Source: Chalara sp. BL73 (taxonomy: Eukaryota; Ascomycota; Leotiomycetes; Helotiales). Taken from it: a stretch of DNA of 23,047 nt. Position numbers and translations under genes: made by a program. The notes below the pieces were generated by a model. The model was not told the DNA's origin. It worked only from the letters and a program-made list of their open reading frames with translations, and searched no databases. Positions 21,023 through 23,047 of this stretch are shown piece after piece; within the stretch, counting starts at the first letter, position 1, and every line of letters begins with the position of its first letter. Location of the stretch: assembly GCA_918026815.1 (NCBI GenBank), contig CAKJVC010000015.1, forward strand, positions 1 through 23,047, written 5' to 3'.

Positions 21023-21742
21023 TGATTCGAGGCCGCTACAATCCTCTGCGCCATAGTGACTAGATCATCAGCCATGACCTCCATCTTTTCTGGAAAGATA
21101 CTCTTGCATGCATCTTGTTCATAAATAGTACAATACGCGCCCCTAAATCCGGTCTTGACAGCTGCGCTCACATCCCACATATGTGCCGCGGCAAACCACT
21201 TCTGATCCTCATCCGCAAACTTCTCGAGCGCAGGCTTATAGCTCGCTAGCGCCGGCTTCGCCACGCCCGACGTATCGCAGGTAATGAAGTTCTCGCGCGG
21301 GAACTCGATGCCGCCGTTGGCAAAGTACCCGAGGACACGCGTCGGGTCGCCGGTCGTGAGCCCAGACGGTAAACCCGCCCGCGCGCAACGTCTCCAGGCA
21401 TTCCGCGACGCCTGGGCGCAGCTCGAGCTGTGAGTAGCCGGCGATGCAGGCGTCACGCTCGGCATCGGTGAACTCGTTTCGGGGCGACGAGACGCCAAGC
21501 ATGAAGAGCGTGCGGTAGAAGACGGCGGAGAGCACATGGATGTATTGGCGATGGCGCGAGGAGACGGACAAGAAGGTGAATTCGAGCTCGGCGGCAGTCA
21601 TCCAGGTGTACCCAAAGGTCTGCGCGGTGATGGTGTGGGAAAGTAGTTTGGGGCCGATGGCCTGGTTGATGCGGGAGAAGTAGGCCTCGAAGGAGACGAG
21701 GGTGCCGACAATATCGAACACGACGTGCTTTAATGGCGACAT
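21019..21742 (-). CDS. Haloacid dehalogenase-like hydrolase, type II 2-haloacid dehalogenase family (frame-broken)
   Basis: A single-exon gene of about 241 codons, the usual length for the family, with ATG at 21742. Proteins of this family hydrolyse a carbon-halogen or phosphate bond through an Asp nucleophile; fungal members are numerous and their natural substrates mostly unknown. Motif I is VVFDIVGTLVSFEAYF (nucleophile Asp in FDIVGT). The cap region follows (FGYTWMTAAELEFTFLS, LSAVFYRTLFMLG). Motif II lies at about LRAGGFTVWA...TTGD, motif III Lys is in SGVAKPALASYKP, and motif IV is WFAAAHMWDVSAAVKTGFRGAY. The frame changes near 21362 between TVWA and TTGD: two bases appear to be missing, consistent with loss of one GC unit in TGGGC-GC-TC. 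Without it the protein would lose its C-terminal half. The gene is divergent from the FAD oxidoreductase at 22453. Confidence 0.85.
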
Positions 21743-22452
21743 TTGGACGAGTGCATGCAGAGGGGCTGGTAATGCTGTCCCGTATTGCAGAGTTAAGAGC
21801 AGGAGTGGAATATAAAAACAGAGTTCGGATTATATCAAACATTATATTTCGACGACATACGATGAACTTTTTACCCCTCCAAAGCCCACGATGGCACTGC
21901 ACTAGTTGCTGACCCCTCTCCAGGCGTTCGAAAGCCGCAGATAGTGCCACGCTATTCCTGCTCAAAGAAGAATTCACGAATCTCAGCCTAGCGCGAGACG
22001 GTGTCTTGGCATCTGCTGGTGACCGGGCCGGTACATTTGCGGGTCCCTCTAGAAAACAAGCCTTTCCTATTTCGCCTAGACACCGCTCTTCCACCTTTGT
22101 AACCTTCGAGTCCGCTGGTACAATCGGGGCATATAAGGGCCGCTTCCCTCACAGCCAACTAACCAGCTTGAGTAATTCGCTCGTGTCAAGTAAGGAGAGG
22201 AGATAGGAGAGGAGATAGGAGTGGACCATGCACCAGCGGAGATCCCTGAAACCCTGCCCCGAAGCAAACAGGTCTGGTCTTGCTAACAGTACCGTGCCGG
22301 TCAAAATTGACGAGTCTGTTTGCAAATATGATCGAGAGGCGGATTGGTTGAGGCGAGCTGGTTAAATCTCGACCGTGGTACTGATCGGAACTCATAACAG
22401 TTTCCTCCCATTGACTGCTCTCCCCCATCCACAAGTCAAGCCAATCGTATTC
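21743..22452. promoter_or_regulatory. Divergent intergenic region between HAD and FAD oxidoreductase genes
   Basis: The 710 bp between two outward-facing start codons must contain both promoters. It carries a two-copy purine 12-mer at 22194-22217 and a CCAAT-type box on the minus strand (ATTGG at about 22344). The long minus-strand open stretches here are antisense or shadow frames. A shared bidirectional promoter is possible but not shown. Confidence 0.4.
22194..22221 (+). repeat. Short tandem repeat, GGAGAGGAGATA x2 plus partial
   Basis: Two perfect adjacent copies of the 12-mer and the first four bases of a third. It is a purine-only tract apart from the T of each unit, located in the divergent intergenic region. 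Confidence 0.9.
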
Positions 22453-23047
22453 ATGGCTACAGTTTCTCCGGTTTCAAAAACATTCAATCTTGTCAGTGGC
22501 CATCTCCAGGAGCCAGAACCACACCTTTCAAAGTGTGTCCCAGTTTCAAATCCTGCAGTACCCTTTTGGCAGAAGGATGTGCACAAGCTCCATGATCATC
22601 GTTCAACAGAGCAGATACCAAAGCATAGTGATATTGTGATTATTGAGCTGGGTATGCTGGTGTCAGCGCCGCATATCATTTAGTCGGTGAGAAAAGTTGG
22701 GAGATCGTAGCATCACGATTTTGGAGGCCAGAGGCGTCTGTTCTGGTGCCACCGGACGAAATGGTGGCCATCTGAGACCAGATTTTTATGGGCACATCCC
22801 AACTTATATCGACCGAGCAGGCGCCGAGGCTGGCTTTGAAATTGCAGAATTTGAGATTGCTAATGTCAATGCCATCAAGAAGGTGATCGAGAAGGAGAAG
22901 ATTAACTGCGATTTCACACTTACTAGGACAATTGATGTCTGCAACGAAGAATCAGCACAGCAGGCAAAGCAGGTCTACGACCAGATGGTGGCTCGGAAAT
23001 TTGAGTATATGGATGATGTGATCTTTTACACTGGCAAGGCAGCAGAA
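22453..23047 (+). CDS. FAD-dependent oxidoreductase, DAO (D-amino acid oxidase-like) family, 5' part (frame-broken, truncated by window end)
   Basis: The ATG at 22453 opens a hydrophilic leader containing NPAVPFWQKDVHKL and HRSTEQIPKHSDIVII, typical of fungal DAO-family proteins. The beta-alpha-beta FAD-binding motif should follow as GAGYAGVSAAYHL. In the window the G-rich motif is broken near 22650 (ATTGAGCTGGG, one G short), so the direct frame stops at 22683. A second missing base near 22700 leads to the frame with ILEARGVCSGATGRNGGH, the second conserved FAD-domain block, which continues open to the end (KKVIEKEKINCDFTLTRTID). These flavoenzymes oxidise amines or amino acids; the substrate is unknown. 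About two thirds of the gene lies beyond the window. Confidence 0.85.

Noticed and set aside
21453..22094. Arg-rich 213-codon minus-strand open stretch overlapping the HAD start
   Set aside because: It lies in another frame of the GC-rich HAD coding sequence and its upstream spacer; the HAD frame has clear family motifs and this one has none.
1..23047. CRISPR array, prokaryotic operon features, tRNA or rRNA genes
   Set aside because: Intron structure and gene families are fungal; no regularly spaced repeats and no cloverleaf or rRNA-like sequence was recognised by eye.

Overview
The window is nuclear DNA of a filamentous ascomycete (Pezizomycotina). Three things point there: short spliceosomal introns of about 45-75 bp with GTAAGT/GTATGT-type donors, CTAAC-like branch points and TAG/CAG acceptors; fungal-type gene families; and a Fot1/pogo-type transposon carrying repeat-induced point mutation (RIP)-like lesions. 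No rRNA, tRNA or CRISPR array was recognised.

Layout. About 720-4474 (minus): a long, low-complexity, coiled-coil gene of unknown function. 4475-7335: gene-poor, with a possible copia-type protease scrap and a 15-base G run. 7336-9496 (plus): a mitochondrially targeted, membrane-anchored AAA-type P-loop ATPase. 9497-10656: no convincing gene. 10657-12519: a complete Fot1/pogo-type DNA transposon (1863 bp, perfect 85-bp terminal inverted repeats, TA target duplication) whose transposase (minus) has three TGG-to-TAG stops and one frame break. 12522-14315: nothing recognisable. 14316-17090 (minus): a three-exon gene of about 1,000 residues with a C-terminal beta-propeller-like half. 17728-20461 (plus): an amino-acid permease with about thirteen exons. 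21019-21742 (minus): a type II 2-haloacid dehalogenase-like HAD hydrolase, followed by a small relic of a second HAD C-terminus. 22453-23047 (plus, runs off the end): a FAD-dependent DAO-type oxidoreductase, divergent from the HAD gene.

Nearly every host gene is interrupted by frame changes, and most are equivalent to one missing base, often in or beside a homopolymer. Once the frame is followed across each site, the proteins are continuous and lack substitution-type stops. This looks more like base under-calling in the assembly than like decay of every gene. The transposase stops are different: they are substitutions and all of one type (CCA to CTA on the plus strand), as RIP would produce.

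The permease, HAD hydrolase and FAD oxidoreductase at the right could form a small amino-acid or organic-acid catabolic neighbourhood; this is inference from proximity only. I saw no clear evidence of a wholly new multi-gene system. The most informative items are the RIP-scarred transposon with intact ends, its C-terminal zinc knuckle, the three-copy PLT motif in the long minus-strand gene, and the HAD relic.
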